Shown piece after piece: positions 26,268 through 38,502 of a stretch of DNA of 64,000 bases. This DNA comes from Spirodela intermedia (lineage: Eukaryota; Streptophyta; Magnoliopsida; Alismatales; Araceae). Below the pieces are notes generated by a model that was given only the letters and a program-made list of their open reading frames with translations, ran no database searches and was not told the origin of the DNA. The position numbers and the translations under genes were made by a program. Location of the stretch: NCBI GenBank assembly GCA_902729315.2, contig LR746276.1, forward strand, positions 2,834,169 through 2,898,168, read 5' to 3'. Position 1 is the stretch's first letter, and every line of letters starts with the position of its first letter.

Positions 26268-26497
26268 GAAAATATAAACAGAGAGGGGGACAATATCTTA
26301 ACTTTGATAGAATAGAGAGAAAATAAAGGAAAGATATCCTCTGTTCAAGAACAGAGGGGAGGTGTAGTGTAAAGACACCTCTAGTCTTTCTCTCACCCAC
26401 TAAGTATCTTGAAAGAGAGACAAACTTTAACAATGTTTTTCCAAAATACCTTTTAACCTAATTACCCTTATACCTTCTAACACTCCCCCCCAAGATG
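26268..26497 (-). mobile_element. copia-type 3' LTR with polypurine tract (minus orientation), probably partial
   Basis: Read on the minus strand, a purine run (26483-26497, ttggggggga-type) is followed at 26482 by TGTTAGAAGG. That is the usual arrangement of a copia polypurine tract abutting the 3' LTR. The LTR body contains a short hairpin-like 'cctctgttc/gaacagagg' and continues to about 26268 or lower; its end is not certain. No coding remnant of the same element was identified next to it. Confidence 0.5.
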
Positions 26498-27268
26498 AAC
26501 TTTGGATAAGTTCATCATAACTAAGTTGTTGATGATAATGTCATAAAGCTTCTCTTGATAAGAGTCAACACCACCTTGAACATATGTAGTGGTAGACTAG
26601 ATGTAGACTCCCTCATACAAAAGTGATGTAATCTTAAACAAAGGCAACAATAGTAAAAACAAGGCTCCCTTAAATAAGAACAGTGTTATCTTCAATAAGG
26701 ACAAAAATAATAGAAATAAGGCTTACCCATATATGAATAATTCTACCTCCAACAACGACAGTAATACTGGAAATAAGGCTCCCCTAAATAGAAGCAATGC
26801 TACTTCCAACAAAGGTAGCAGTATTGAAAATAAGGTCTCTTAAACAAGAGAGACACTACCCCTAAACAAGGTAGACTGATCATAGTGCCCAATTAGGGAT
26901 AAAAACCCTAGGGCCTGGTGTTGGACAGAGGATGGCAGTAGACTGGTGGCTACCACAACAGCAGCCCTGATTCATGCCACTGAATGCCTTTGGATAAGGA
27001 CAAGACTCTAGGGTTGTGTTGGTGCTAGACAAAGATTGATGCCATATCTAAGGCTATGCCGGACTATTGAAGGAGATGGCAGTGGCAATAGTAGTGGCGG
27101 TGATGACATTAATAGTGGCGGTGATGACACTTGTAGTGACAGTGGCAACAGTGGCACTAGCTGTAGATAGGAAACAGTAGACAAAGCTGATGCCAAATAG
27201 AGGGAGCAGTGGTAGCAGATAGGAGATGTTGGATACTGCCGGATGCCAATGGTGGCGGTGATGGCATT
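26498..27268. other. repeat-derived spacer
   Basis: No gene. The left half repeats phrases such as 'aataaggctccc' and 'caacaa-gacagtaat' at intervals of about 60-90 bp (26650-26850), a degenerate tandem repeat. The right half (27065-27160) is rich in 'agtggcggtgatgac' units. Confidence 0.45.
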
Positions 27269-30200
27269 CTGATGGGTGCCCACTATCAGGAAGTGAATAA
27301 GAGCAAGTATAATAAATAATAATAATAATAAATCAAGCTCTACAAACAAAAAACTCTTTCCAATTGTATAGAGTAGTTTTCAACCAAGACTATGAATAAG
27401 ATAGGGAGAAAATACAAAGGGGAAGGGGATGGGAAAATAAGGATAACAAGGGGACTCACATGATCCCTAGTAAAGCCTATTTGAGATGGCCAATCTCCAA
27501 GCTCCTTGAGGAGTTTATGACTCTATTTCTCCTCCCCTTCTTGTTGGAGGAAGAGGTGATCTTTATAGCCAACCTTGATCCGTTCATGTTCTTTTATTTC
27601 CTGACCATTGCTGAACCAATTGTTATGACCTAGCTCAACTATCAACTTCATCTTATGTCTTGTTGCTTTGCTCTTGTCTTGACGATCTAATAATATTGGG
27701 TCTTGGGCCTCCTAGGGATAGTTGTAAGTGACTAGGTCTGACCTTTGCGGGAGCCCTTATATAAGATCAACTTGAATTAGGGATAATTATTTTTCATGTA
27801 GATGGAGCCATTATATTAAGGCCTTAACAATACTTCCCATTAGAAGTTTCACCTTCTTTGAAAAGTTGAAGATTGAGAAAATAGATTTGAATGGTGCGAG
27901 TAGATTCCCAAATAACATCTACAAGGGAAAGATCTTGCCACTAGATTAAGACTTCCAACCTAGATGGCTAGAACTTGCGTTGATTCTGCCATCAACTGAA
28001 GATCTTTGACAACTCGTAAGTGAGTAAAAAATTCTGAGTTGACTCACAAGACTAGCCTGCTTGAGTTGTGAACATGGAATGCAGGGTGTATGTTGGTAAT
28101 GGGTAGAAGTTTCATATGATATGCCATCGACCCAACATGTCTGAGCACCTTAATGGGCTGAAAAAGCATGGAGTTAGCTTCTCATTTGGTCACCTAGCAA
28201 GGGTCCTCTATCGATAGGGTCAAAAATGGTAGACCAAGTCTCTTACAAATTCAAGCTATTTTCAGTTGTGGTCAGCATAGTTCCTCATTAGGGTGAGCTT
28301 GTGCCAAGTGTTGCTTATGTTAAGGTGGCATCACATTCCTGCATAAGATGATCTAAGTCCCTCATTGTTGCTGACCTCTCTATATATCAAAGGAGTAGAG
28401 GATCACGACCAAAAACAATTTGGAAAGACATTGTCCCTATTGAGATGTTGAAGCAAAAATTTGGCTTAGGAAAGTCACTTGTGCTACTAATGGGGCTGAT
28501 CTCTAGCTAAATAATGAATGTAGATCTTCAGCCTTTATTGACAACTATTGGTTTGAGAATAATACGAGTTGATTCATCAAAACATTGTCCCTTGAAGCCA
28601 GAATAATTCCTACCAAAAATTTGCTCATAAAAATACAACATGATTGATCAAGATGGATATTGTAAACTCATGCAGAAAAATAATGTCCTAGAAAAAGATT
28701 TTAGTAATGTCTTGAATGATAAATAAATGTCACATAGTCGAGAACCAAGTGTACTTGCTCAAGCAATTCATGACCACCAATATGAAATTCCATCCATTGG
28801 AATTGGATAAACTTTTAATAAAATCTATGGTTAGATCTTCTTAGATTTGCTCTAGAATTGGTAATAGTTGAAGAAGCTAGGCTGATAAGTGAGCCTTAGT
28901 TTTGTTGGCTTGGTAGATGACACAAGCTGCCACATATTTCTACACTTGCCTCTTCAAGTACATCCATCATACGTTTTGAGTTAACCATAGATTTGCAAAA
29001 ATCTCAAGTGCCCTCTTATAGTAGAGTTGTGGAATTCCCTCATGAGGTTGAGAATGAGTTTTACTATCTTCAAGATCATCACTCGTCTTTAGTGTAAGAG
29101 GTAAGCTTACTAGATCAAGTAGTGTCACCACTTTTTAGGATTATGGAGAAGTTCTTTGATTATCTTCTTAAGTTCAAGATCTTTTTGGTTTTCTTAGAGG
29201 ATTTGATTAGATATAACAATTCAAGTTTGAATAATTTAGTGTTATGTAACCATACCTAGTCAAGCACTTGAATAATTTAGTTTGAATTTGATAATGAAGT
29301 TGAAGCTAATGATTTTTGAGAGCCATCTTTAGTACTCCATCAATACCTAACTTTGTTTGAGAATACATTTCAATCTCCTTTGATTGGTGTAGATGACGAA
29401 TTTTTGTGTCAAGAGATAATGTCTCCACTTCAATGTAACCAATATGATCGTGATTAAATCTTAGTTGTATGTTGTCTTCAATTGGTTCAAAGAGGAGATT
29501 TTTTGGCTGAAGAAGATAATGGGTTTCCTCCACTGCATTATAATGGTGCTCACTCCATTGTTGGAGCCATCTACTTCTAGTTCAAAGATCATTGAGATAT
29601 CCAAGAGAGCCAACATCAGAACAATTGTTATAGAAATTTTAAGCCATTGAAATACCTATTTGGGTTTGAAATTTTAATTGAAAGTGTTATTTTTCAACTA
29701 TTGAGTGAGAGCCAATGTTATGATGTCATATCCCTTGATGAATCTTCTATAGTAGTTTGTGAGATTGAGGAATTCGTGAAGCTCATAGAGACTGATGAGA
29801 GATGGCCACTTCATGACAATGGTGACCTTTTTTGGGTCCACAATCATCCCATTGGTTGAGATCCAATGGCTTAAGTACAAGATCCATGATTGTCCAAACA
29901 TATTTTTTGGGGTTAATATGAAAGTGATTCTCTTGTAGAATTTGGAATACCTAAGATAGGTGATTGTCGTGTCCTTCTCAGCTCTTGGTATAAATTATAA
30001 TGTCATCAAAAAATATGATAACAACCTAACATAAAAATAAAAAAATAATACTAGTTCATGATGGCTTAGAAGATTTGCTAGTGTTGAAAAGCTCAAAATG
30101 TGTTATGAGAAACTCATAATGTCTTTCATGAGTTCTGAATGTGGTCTTAAAAATATCCTCCGCACACACCCTGATCTGATAATACCCAAATTACAAATCC

Positions 30201-30840
30201 AACTTAGAAAAGACATCTGCTCCATGCAGCTTATCTATCAACTCCTCAACCATTGATATAGAAAAGTGATCGATAATATAACATTGTAGGAATCCATGTA
30301 GAATCATCAAGAGTCATCTTTTTTTCTAATGAGGAGGGATGGGCTTGTGAACAAAATGTGCAGGTGTTAGATGATCCTTGTAACTAACATCTCACCCACT
30401 TGTTTTTTAAATTTAGTTTTAAGAAAATATGGGTACCTAAATAGATGTATGTGAATGGATTTATTGCCAAGTTCTAATAGAACTCTATGATCTAGACTAC
30501 GTATTGGAGGCGTCCCCTTAGTACACTTTTGAAAATTGATGTTGTAGTTTGGTTGCTAGGGTGAGGAACTATCTTTAAGATCACTTAGGGTTAGCTGAAA
30601 CAATTCATAAAAGATCTCAGCTCTGTGGATGTGACCCACCATGGTTTGAAGTTTGATCAAATTGTTGAATTTAAGGGGCTATGTTGTTAGCACAAGCCTC
30701 TCTATTCCCACCATAAAAGATGAGATTTAACTTAGAAATCTAGTTTGATCTTCCTGTTATCCTTCCTCTAGTGGAGTCCAATGATTATATAGAGGCTGAA
30801 GCCCAAATACCAAATTTGATGGGTACCTACTATCAGGAAG
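27269..30840 (-). mobile_element. decayed Ty3/gypsy retrotransposon (RT, RNase H, integrase remnants)
   Basis: On the minus strand the pol order is intact but full of stops and frameshifts. Reverse transcriptase at about 30260-29700 shows IDKLHGADVFSKLDL, then the FFDD active-site equivalent (FFDDIIIYTKS) and ELHEFLNLTNYYRRFIKGY. RNase H at about 29580-29280 shows WRKPIIFFSQKISSLNQ. Integrase at about 28980-28770 shows IPMDGISYWW, and its C-terminal part near 28150 shows IHPAFHVHNSSRL. The element is bounded by matching 24-bp segments (tgatgggt-ccactatcagga type) at about 27271 and 30819. They read as LTR 3' ends in minus orientation, and the right-hand one is followed by a TTGGTAT-like primer-binding remnant. 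LTR bodies are too diverged to delimit. Non-functional. Confidence 0.75.
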
Positions 30841-32108
30841 GGAATAGAACCTCTATATAATAGGTCTTCCTCTTTCTGATCAAGCTAAGACCTTCCTCTT
30901 ATACCTTCTAACATTACTTAATTCAAAGTGCTTCTCAAGACTATCTAAGTCGCTAGGTTGAGAGAATTAGAGAGAAGGATCTTTTAAGGCATTCAAGACC
31001 CATGACATAGGTCTTTTATTTATATCCCTTGTTCTAAGATCTAATATCATAAAACAGAAGTGCACCCACCTATATTCTTTCTTTGTTGGTTGATGCCTGA
31101 TTATACAAAAAAAGTTTCTTCATTTTTTGTTCCTAGATATCTTTCATTATTTTATGTTATTGGATCCATTGATAAATATTTTGCATTCATTAGAACAAAA
31201 AAATATTCCTAATTTTTTGTTCCTAAAAAATTGACACTATTCTAATTTTTTCACTAATTTTTATTGTATCATCCTAACAAAGAAATATTAGTAGTGATGT
31301 CATAAATGGCAATGAAATTATTCCATGTTAGATTATGTGCAATTTATTGCTTTGTGTTGACATAGTTTGTCATTTTAAAAGGTAATAGGTCATGTACTAT
31401 ATTCTTTCTTTTTCTAGTGGTTCTTTATACCTGATTATGTTGAGTTTTTTATTTTTTAAATGAGCTGTTAATTTTAAAAGTACATATGGATGAGTAAATT
31501 TGAATGGCTTTTCATTAATAATTCTTATATATTAATCACTCTCAAGGCATGCTTTTGTGAAAAAAAAAATTCCATTGTAATTAGCATCATGTATCATTAG
31601 AACTTGGCAAACATAATATTTATGCTGATCTAAATGATCAAATCAAACTGCCAAATAAAAGGCTCCATCATGACCCAATAGAGTTGACATTAAGCAAAAA
31701 AGTCAACTCTTCAACCCCCCCATGTGCTTACTTATCATCATCAACCATCATAGAACAACAATTTTTTTTGGAGATCTTTGACATTGCTTGGTTTGCGAAC
31801 GAGAAAACTCCAAGTTCATCAGTGAGTGAGCAGATGTTGGATGGTATTATTTCATATTAATTGTAAAAAAAATTACTTTACAAAGTCTACTCTTCTTGAG
31901 GCATTCTATTCATCAAGATGGTTACCAAATAGGTTATCCATGTACACAGAACAAGGATACCATACTTTGAGGCTCCCTCTTGCATTAAAATATACAGTCA
32001 AAATTACATGCTTGAAAAGCAAGTAATAATAATAATAATAATAATACTAATGCATTCTCAATATCTACATTTTTTGAAAATAGAAATAATCAATATATAT
32101 AAATTTCC
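30841..32108. other. AT-rich spacer with probable LTR relic
   Basis: The left part may be the old 5' LTR of the gypsy element. The remainder is AT-rich with an (AAT)n tract at about 32027-32047. No gene is recognised. The right end holds the 3' UTR of PNSB1. Confidence 0.45.
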
Positions 32109-32429
32109 CTAGACAGGAACTAAAGATTCCACAAATAACTTGCCCACCGCGGCCTTGATGACCCCCACATCGATGTCAATCAATTTGCCCGATTTGGATG
32201 ACATGATAGTGCACCTCTTCTCCTCCGCATCAGGAACAAACAGTCTTCCCTTCTCATCTGAAGAGAACAAAGCCACGCTGCAAGATCACAGAACCGATAA
32301 GAATACATCACCTGATGTAGTGTTAGCCAGAGGGGACCCGAAGAAAGAAGGTTCAGAAAAATGGGCCCCAGCCACCCCTCCAAGTGCACGTATCAATGAG
32401 GGTGAGAGTGAGTGAGTGAGAGGCCGCAT

Positions 32430-32478
<49 letters not shown>

Positions 32479-33546
32479 AGGCCCATGAGCTCGATGAGTT
32501 TCTAGGATTTGAAGGATGTGGGCAAGAAATCAAACCTGGTCTTATCTCGGGCATGGGCGAGTTGAACTGCAGCTGTGTTTGTGCAGATCACTCCGGCTGA
32601 GTCATTGATCAGAGCCGCAAGCTGGGTTTCGAGAGGAGAGGTTGAGTAAATTATTCGCCATATTTTCTACTAAAATATTATTTTTTATTATCATGGAAAA
32701 AATGTAAAAATAAATAGAAAGGTTCTCTAGCCTAAGGTATTATTTTGAAAAAAGTTCTGAGGAAGATGATATTCATTGGATGGACCTGGCCTGGTGTGGT
32801 GATGAACACGATGCTGGAATCTTCTCCGACAGCTTCCTTCACATCTTCCCTCTCCTTCTCATGTGGGATGACAAAGACAGGCTTCAACCCCCTGCTTTCC
32901 ACAATTCAATGCATGTATTAATTATACAAAATAATCCTGGAAAAACTCAAATTAACTTAAAACACCAAGAAACATCAGTGCGCAAGATTACTCAAATTAG
33001 AATACAGCCCACCTTTAAGAATAACTTTTAATTGTTTTCGAAAATTTGATTCTACTCATTACCTCAGTGCCTTCACGATTTCTGCCCAGATTTGGATCGG
33101 TAGCAAGCTATCTTCGTCACCCTTCGACCGCATTGATGCTGCAGAGTCGGATTGGATGCCGTGGATGACCACAAACTTTCCTCTTTCAACACCCGCCTGC
33201 TGGTACTTCTCCTCCACGAAGGCCTTGATTTTCTTCGAGATGGAAACTCTGAAAGGGGGGAGGGGCTCTCTTGGGACGTTGCGGGCTGGCCTGCCTAGCC
33301 AGTCAACCATCTGGTGGTACCTGCTCTAGAGAACATCCGAAGCACACCGATTACTGGGGAAGTCAAAGTTGGCCTTTTTCAGTACACCATTCTTTGATGG
33401 CTGGGAATGAATCATCTCTGATAACACATGAGAAAATAACTAGGTTGATGGCTGAAACTCGTGGATTCACCATGGCAATGCTTGCTTTGTTGATATGAAA
33501 AAAATGGCAGCGGCTTGTGGCCTCATAAGACTCGGAGATAAGTAAA

Positions 33547-33602
<56 letters not shown>

Positions 33603-34787
33603 TCTTACGTACATATTGTATCCGCCCTCAGAGAGGTTTGTTGTTGGAGGAGTGAAGGTCTCTGATAAGAACAGCCCGGCCCCTGCCGCATTTACATTTG
33701 GGTAGATGTAGCTGACTCTGTCGCGGGCTGTTGACATGAACAGGAAGGCCGCATGCCCAATCCCAGCAAGCTTCGTCGAGAGTATCATATCATAGTACCT
33801 ATTCTGTCCACGGAGAGATAGAACATCAAATACTTGGCGCTGATCCACCGATTATGAGAATAATCACCCGGCTGCTTCCCCACCAGAACGTTTTCTTTCT
33901 TATTGAAAATCAACCATTAAAACCTCAATCTTTCTCTGGAAGCACTCATGAAATGATGCGAGATATGACTATAAAATCCGTCCACTAAGGTTAAAGCATC
34001 ATTGATGCTCTTTTCTAAAAGTTGACGAGGAACTGGGAAGGAATCTGATTCAAAAAAGGACAGCGCCAATCTTGAAGCTCCAGAAAGGGCTAATAGAGAG
34101 TGGGAAGAAAAGAGTGGGCAGAGGATAATGGAAGCATTGTAGTCCTGGTACTAGTAGCAGTGCTCTGAAAATTAGACCTCCCGAGGAAGACGAATCATCT
34201 ACCTTAATGACGCCGACCATGTCTGTATACTCCGCTGGTTCGGGAAAATCGTCATCTAGGTCGTAGACATTCGCCCACCTGACATTCTTATTGAGCTCAT
34301 AGGTCTGTTTCCCTCTCGAGGAGGCGATCACGTCCACCTGAATCCCCGGATACCTGTTCTTGAGCAGCTGGATCAGCGGGAAGAACAGGAGGTTCTCGTA
34401 GACCCCGCCGGAGACGACGCAGCAGCACCGCCGCACGTCCCCCCTTACCTTCGGCCCTAGCGAAGCGATCTCCACGTTGTACCCCGCCGGAAACTTTAGG
34501 AACCCGTAAGGATTGCTGGGATCGTCCGGCGGCCGGGGGTCCTCCTCCTGCTTGCCGTCGGCGAAGAGGGAGCCGTACTCCATCTCCGGGTCGGCGCCGT
34601 CGTCGAACGGGTCCAACCATGGGTTCTTCTTCTTGATATTTGCAGAGAAATCAGGCCTGTGGGAGTGGATCGGCCTCTGGAGGGGGCTCAGATGGGGAGA
34701 TACGAAGTGGGCAGGCGGAATTGGAGGGGATGACCTCCCCAGGAGGAAGGAGGCCGGCTTGGGAAGGAGATGATGCGTCATCGCCAT
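32109..34787 (-). CDS. PNSB1: photosynthetic NDH subunit of subcomplex B 1, chloroplastic
   Basis: Join on the minus strand of 34203-34787, 33613-33803, 33063-33320, 32786-32891, 32536-32621 and 32109-32277; 1395 nt, 464 residues, close to the 461 of Arabidopsis PnsB1/NDF1. It is a nuclear-encoded part of the chloroplast NDH complex used in cyclic electron flow around photosystem I. The N-terminus MAMTHHLLPKPASFLLGRSS is a transit peptide. The mature part begins around KKNPWLDPFDDGADPEMEYG. Conserved blocks follow: GDVRRCCCVVSGGVYENLLF, YYDMILSTKLAGIGHAAFLF, DRVSYIYPNVNAAGAGL, KFVVIHGIQSDSAASM and FVIPHEKERED. The fold is glycosyltransferase-B-like but no catalytic role is known. Exon 2 ends at 33613 with donor GTACGT rather than the nearby GTAAGA, because only that keeps GYNMYHQMVDWLGRP in frame. 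Confidence 0.94.
32435..32473. repeat. (GA)n microsatellite in PNSB1 intron 5
   Basis: An uninterrupted GA tract on the plus strand (CT on the coding strand), near the 5' end of the intron between exons 5 and 6. Confidence 0.95.
33549..33597. repeat. (GA)n microsatellite in PNSB1 intron 2
   Basis: A GA tract with one AAG interruption on the plus strand, between exons 2 and 3 of PNSB1. Confidence 0.95.
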
Positions 34788-35362
34788 GGATTGGAGCTTC
34801 TTCACTTTCCTCCTTCCCCTTGTTTTTGCTTTCTTTATGCTCCGGTGGCTTCTTCTTCTTCTTCCGCGGGAGAACGAACGGGTGGACGGTCGCCGCTCGT
34901 TATCTGCAACATTATCTGGGGGACGGCAGAGGAAGCTCTCCTCTCTCTCTCCTTTGACCGTTGTACCCTTCCCGCAAAAATTCAAATTCCTCAACGGTCA
35001 CCTTTTATTTAGGTTTATGTATTTATATTCTCTCCCCCAGTGTGATGGTTATTGTGGATATATCCCCCACCTGAAGTACAGTTATCTTGCTCCGCGTGGA
35101 CATATAAGGACAATTTGAACGCGCGGCCTTCGCCTATCGAAAGTTTCAGTATCATCGTGTTTCTCCACATGAAGACTGGATTATACCCAGCCTGCGAGAC
35201 ACCGAACTGGCCCGGGGGCTCCGCAGAACAGCGAGGGGCGGGGGCGGAGAGAGAGAGAGAAGAGAGAGAAAGAGGAGAGGCAGAGAGAGAGAGATAGAGG
35301 ACCGCCGGGGCGGGGGCGGGGGCGGGGGGGGAAGGGGGGTTCAGTATCCTCTTCCGCCGGCC
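34788..35362. promoter_or_regulatory. 575-bp divergent promoter region between PNSB1 and the GT47 gene
   Basis: Both genes start at the edges of this interval on opposite strands. The right half carries a GA-rich tract (35247-35296) followed by GC-box-like repeats (35305-35330, gggcgggggcggggg type) directly before the GT47 start codon. A TATA-like AT-rich stretch lies near 35017-35025. Which element serves which gene is not known. Confidence 0.5.
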
Positions 35363-38300
35363 ATGAGGGGGCCTGCTGCAGCATTCCTCGTTCTCCTCCT
35401 CGTCTTCTCTCTCATCGCCATCTGCCTTCTCTTCTTTCCCTCGTCTTCTCCATTGTCGGTGCAGTTTTCTCTGAACGCGTCACCCGGCGGCGCGCAGTCC
35501 TCCTCCCGTCTCAAGATCTACGTCGCCGAGCTCCCCCGATCTCTGAACTACGGCCTCCTGGAGAAGTACTGGTCCCTCGCTCGCGCCGACTCTCGGATCG
35601 GGGTCGACCCCGACGAGGATCTCCGCTCGTCTCTGTCCCGCGCCTCGGCTTCGTGGGGGAATGGGGAAAGGCCTGTGTTGCTGCCGTATCCGGAGAGCCC
35701 GCTGATCAAGCAGTACAGCGCGGAGTACTGGCTGCTGGGAGACCTCGAGGCGTCACCGACGACGAGGAGTCCGTCGGCGGCCGCCGAAAGGGTGGCTAGA
35801 CCGGAGGACGCCGACGTGGTTTTCGTGCCGTTCTTTGCGACGCTGAGCGCAGAGATGGAGCTGGGGTGGGGTAAGAAGGGGGGGTTCGGCAAGAAGGAAG
35901 GTAATGATGACTACGCCAGGCAGAAAGAGGTGGTGGATCTCATTACCAGTTCGGATGCCTGGAATAGATCTGGCGGTAGAGATCATGTGTTTGTCTTGAC
36001 AGGTTCGTAATCGAGCTTGTTGATCCATGCCAGTGGGATCTGTTTGAAATTTTGAACTATTTCTTTGTTCATATTCATGCCATGAACGTCTGAAGCAACC
36101 AAGCCATGGTCATTTCTGGAGAATGCTCATGATCAATATGTTCAGGTCACATTCATTTCTATGGTCCTTGTTCGCTTTCTTCATGGGACAGGTTCTGGGG
36201 AGGGCAATTTTTTTTTTCACTGATTGTCTAGCTGCTTACGGAAGTAGATCTCTGTGTTCAAGAACTCCAAGTGTGCTCATGGTTCAATTCCCTTAACATG
36301 AGAGGACTGTGACCCCTGGGACTAGCTTTTATCGACTGTGCTAGAAATGTCGTTCAGATAGAAAATATTTCAAAGCTCCAGTTTCACACTTTGGAATTCA
36401 CCAGTACCATTGCAATGTAGGAAACTGCCATGCCATCTTTCCGACCTAGTCAGTGGATTAGAGGTTAATCATCCTTCAATATTTCTGTAACATTAACATG
36501 AGCGTCTTCCAGCGAATTAGTAGTTGGCTACTGCCTCTGGGCTTACCCCATACTAACTCATTCCGTCTTCATTTTTAATTCATTTAAGGAGATGATGACT
36601 TAGAGTATTGTCCTATTCAGGGCATGATAAGATGATTAGACGTTTTCATTTTTCAGACATGAATTTCCGTACCCCACAAACTTCATCAGTCAATTTTTCT
36701 TAGAAATTATATTGAAAATATAAATCTTACATATTAATTTAGTTTCCCTAGCCTTAAGACAGGCCATGCTAATATCTGATTGATTTTTCTTAACTAGAAA
36801 AACATCTAGGTTGGGTTGTATGTAACCTATTAGGCTTTTACTTTTCTCCTCATGAAACAGTTTCGTTTCACACAGACTAAGAGAACATATGTTTGATTCC
36901 TTGCTGCCACAAAGATTCTATCATAGAAAGTATTGAGGCCGGCATTGATCTGCTCTGAGTCATTTCGATTAAACACAGGGACAAAGATGTTCAATACAAA
37001 TTTTACAATGTTTCTCTGATGCCATGCGCTCAATGTTTTTGATTTTTTCGTTCGGCAATGAAGCTATGGATATTATGTTGTCTCAGGATAAAAGTACTAC
37101 TTTTGCTGACACCATGTAGATAAGAGAAGTGGATCTATTTGAAATTCTTTCCCTAAATGTATTTATCTGCCTACCTTTTTTGCATCACTTAAACGTATTG
37201 TTTCTTCGTTTTGTTGATCAATTGAGTTCTGGATGCGTGGACTACACATGATTCAATCATTGGACCGTTACTTTACAAAAAGAAGCATGCTTTGATTCTT
37301 TGGATTCTCCGGTTATGTTAAAACTTTGGGGCATTCTTTGACAGACCCTGTTGCAATGTGGCATGTTAGAAATGAGATCGCACCCGCTATTCTCCTTGTG
37401 GTTGACTTCGGTGGCTGGTTTAAGCTTGATGATAAAACATCTGACAGGGGGCCCTCTCATATGGTTCAGCACAACCAAGTCTCTCTTCTTAAGGATGTAA
37501 TTGTGCCCTACACTCATCTGCTCCCAAAGTTGAGCTTGTCAGAAGATCAGCCTCGCAATACTCTTCTCTATTTCAAGGGAGCTAAACATAGGCACAGGGT
37601 ATGCCCCCATCGTCTCCATCTAACAAATTTATTTAACATTGCATTGTAAACATTTGAACTTGATAAAATTGAAGTGTGAAGATCTGGATTGATTTCCCTC
37701 AACAATCATAAACCTCCCATGGTTCCAGATTTTTTGCCAACACTTGGATTTGAGAAAGTATGCAGATTTCAGAGATTCTGATGGGGGTTGAGGGGAGGGG
37801 GGGCGTCTGTCTTAGTGGCAGTTCCCATATTTGGCCTCTATTTCGTATCTCTCTTTAGGGCATTTCATCATACTTGTCTTTGTGTTATCATAGGTGATCC
37901 CTTCGCCTTCAATGGATCCTTCAGGCCAAAGCTGATTCTTCTCTTTGCAGGGTGGCCTGGTCCGCGAGAAACTGTGGGATCTTCTGGTCGATGAGCCAGG
38001 CGTGGTGATAGAAGAAGGTTTCCCCAATGCCACTGGCCGAGAGCAGTCGATCAAGGGGATGAGGGCATCGGAGTTCTGCCTCCACCCGGCTGGGGATACG
38101 CCCACCTCGTGTCGGCTCTTCGATGCTGTCCTCAGTCTCTGCATCCCGGTCGTCATCAGTGACCAAATTGAGCTCCCATTCGAAGGAATCCTTGACTACT
38201 CTGAGTTTGCCATCTTTGTCTCCGTCGCTGATGCACTGCAACAGCACTGGCTGGTCGACCACCTGAGGAACTTCACTGACAAGCAGCGGCACCAGTTCCG

Positions 38301-38502
38301 GCGGAACATGGCCCAGGTCCAGTCTGTGTTTGAGTACGATAGTGGCAGTGCCAGAGGGGTTGGGCCAGCCCCTCCAGGCAGTGCGGTGGAGCACATCTGG
38401 AAGAAGGTCTCACAGAAGGTCCCCATAATCAGGGAGGCAGTGGTTAGGGGCCGACGGAAGCCCAACGGTGTGGAGATACCACTCAGATGTCACTGTACTT
38501 GA
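35363..38502 (+). CDS. exostosin-family glycosyltransferase, GT47 (ARAD-like)
   Basis: Join of 35363-36002, 37345-37598 and 37951-38502; 1446 nt, 481 residues. The start MRGPAAAFLVLLLVFSLIAI is a signal-anchor (residues about 6-27), typical of type II Golgi enzymes of cell-wall polysaccharide synthesis. The exostosin domain follows: LKIYVAELPRSLNYGLLEKY, VVFVPFFATLS, then in exon 2 DFGGWFKLDDKTSD, HNQVSLLKDVIVPYTHLLPK and LLYFKGAKHRHRGGLVREKLWD. Exon 3 gives EEGFPNATGREQSIKGM, SEFCLHPAGDTPTSCRLFDA and IPVVISDQIELPFEGILDYS, the acceptor/donor-binding core. It ends LRCHCT. It resembles ARAD1/ARAD2 pectic arabinosyltransferase relatives, but the sugar and acceptor cannot be settled from sequence. 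Intron 1 (1342 bp) is gene-free. Confidence 0.92.

Noticed and set aside
29306..29901. Separate small genes on the minus strand
   Set aside because: Their sequences match RNase H and reverse transcriptase pieces of the decayed gypsy element.
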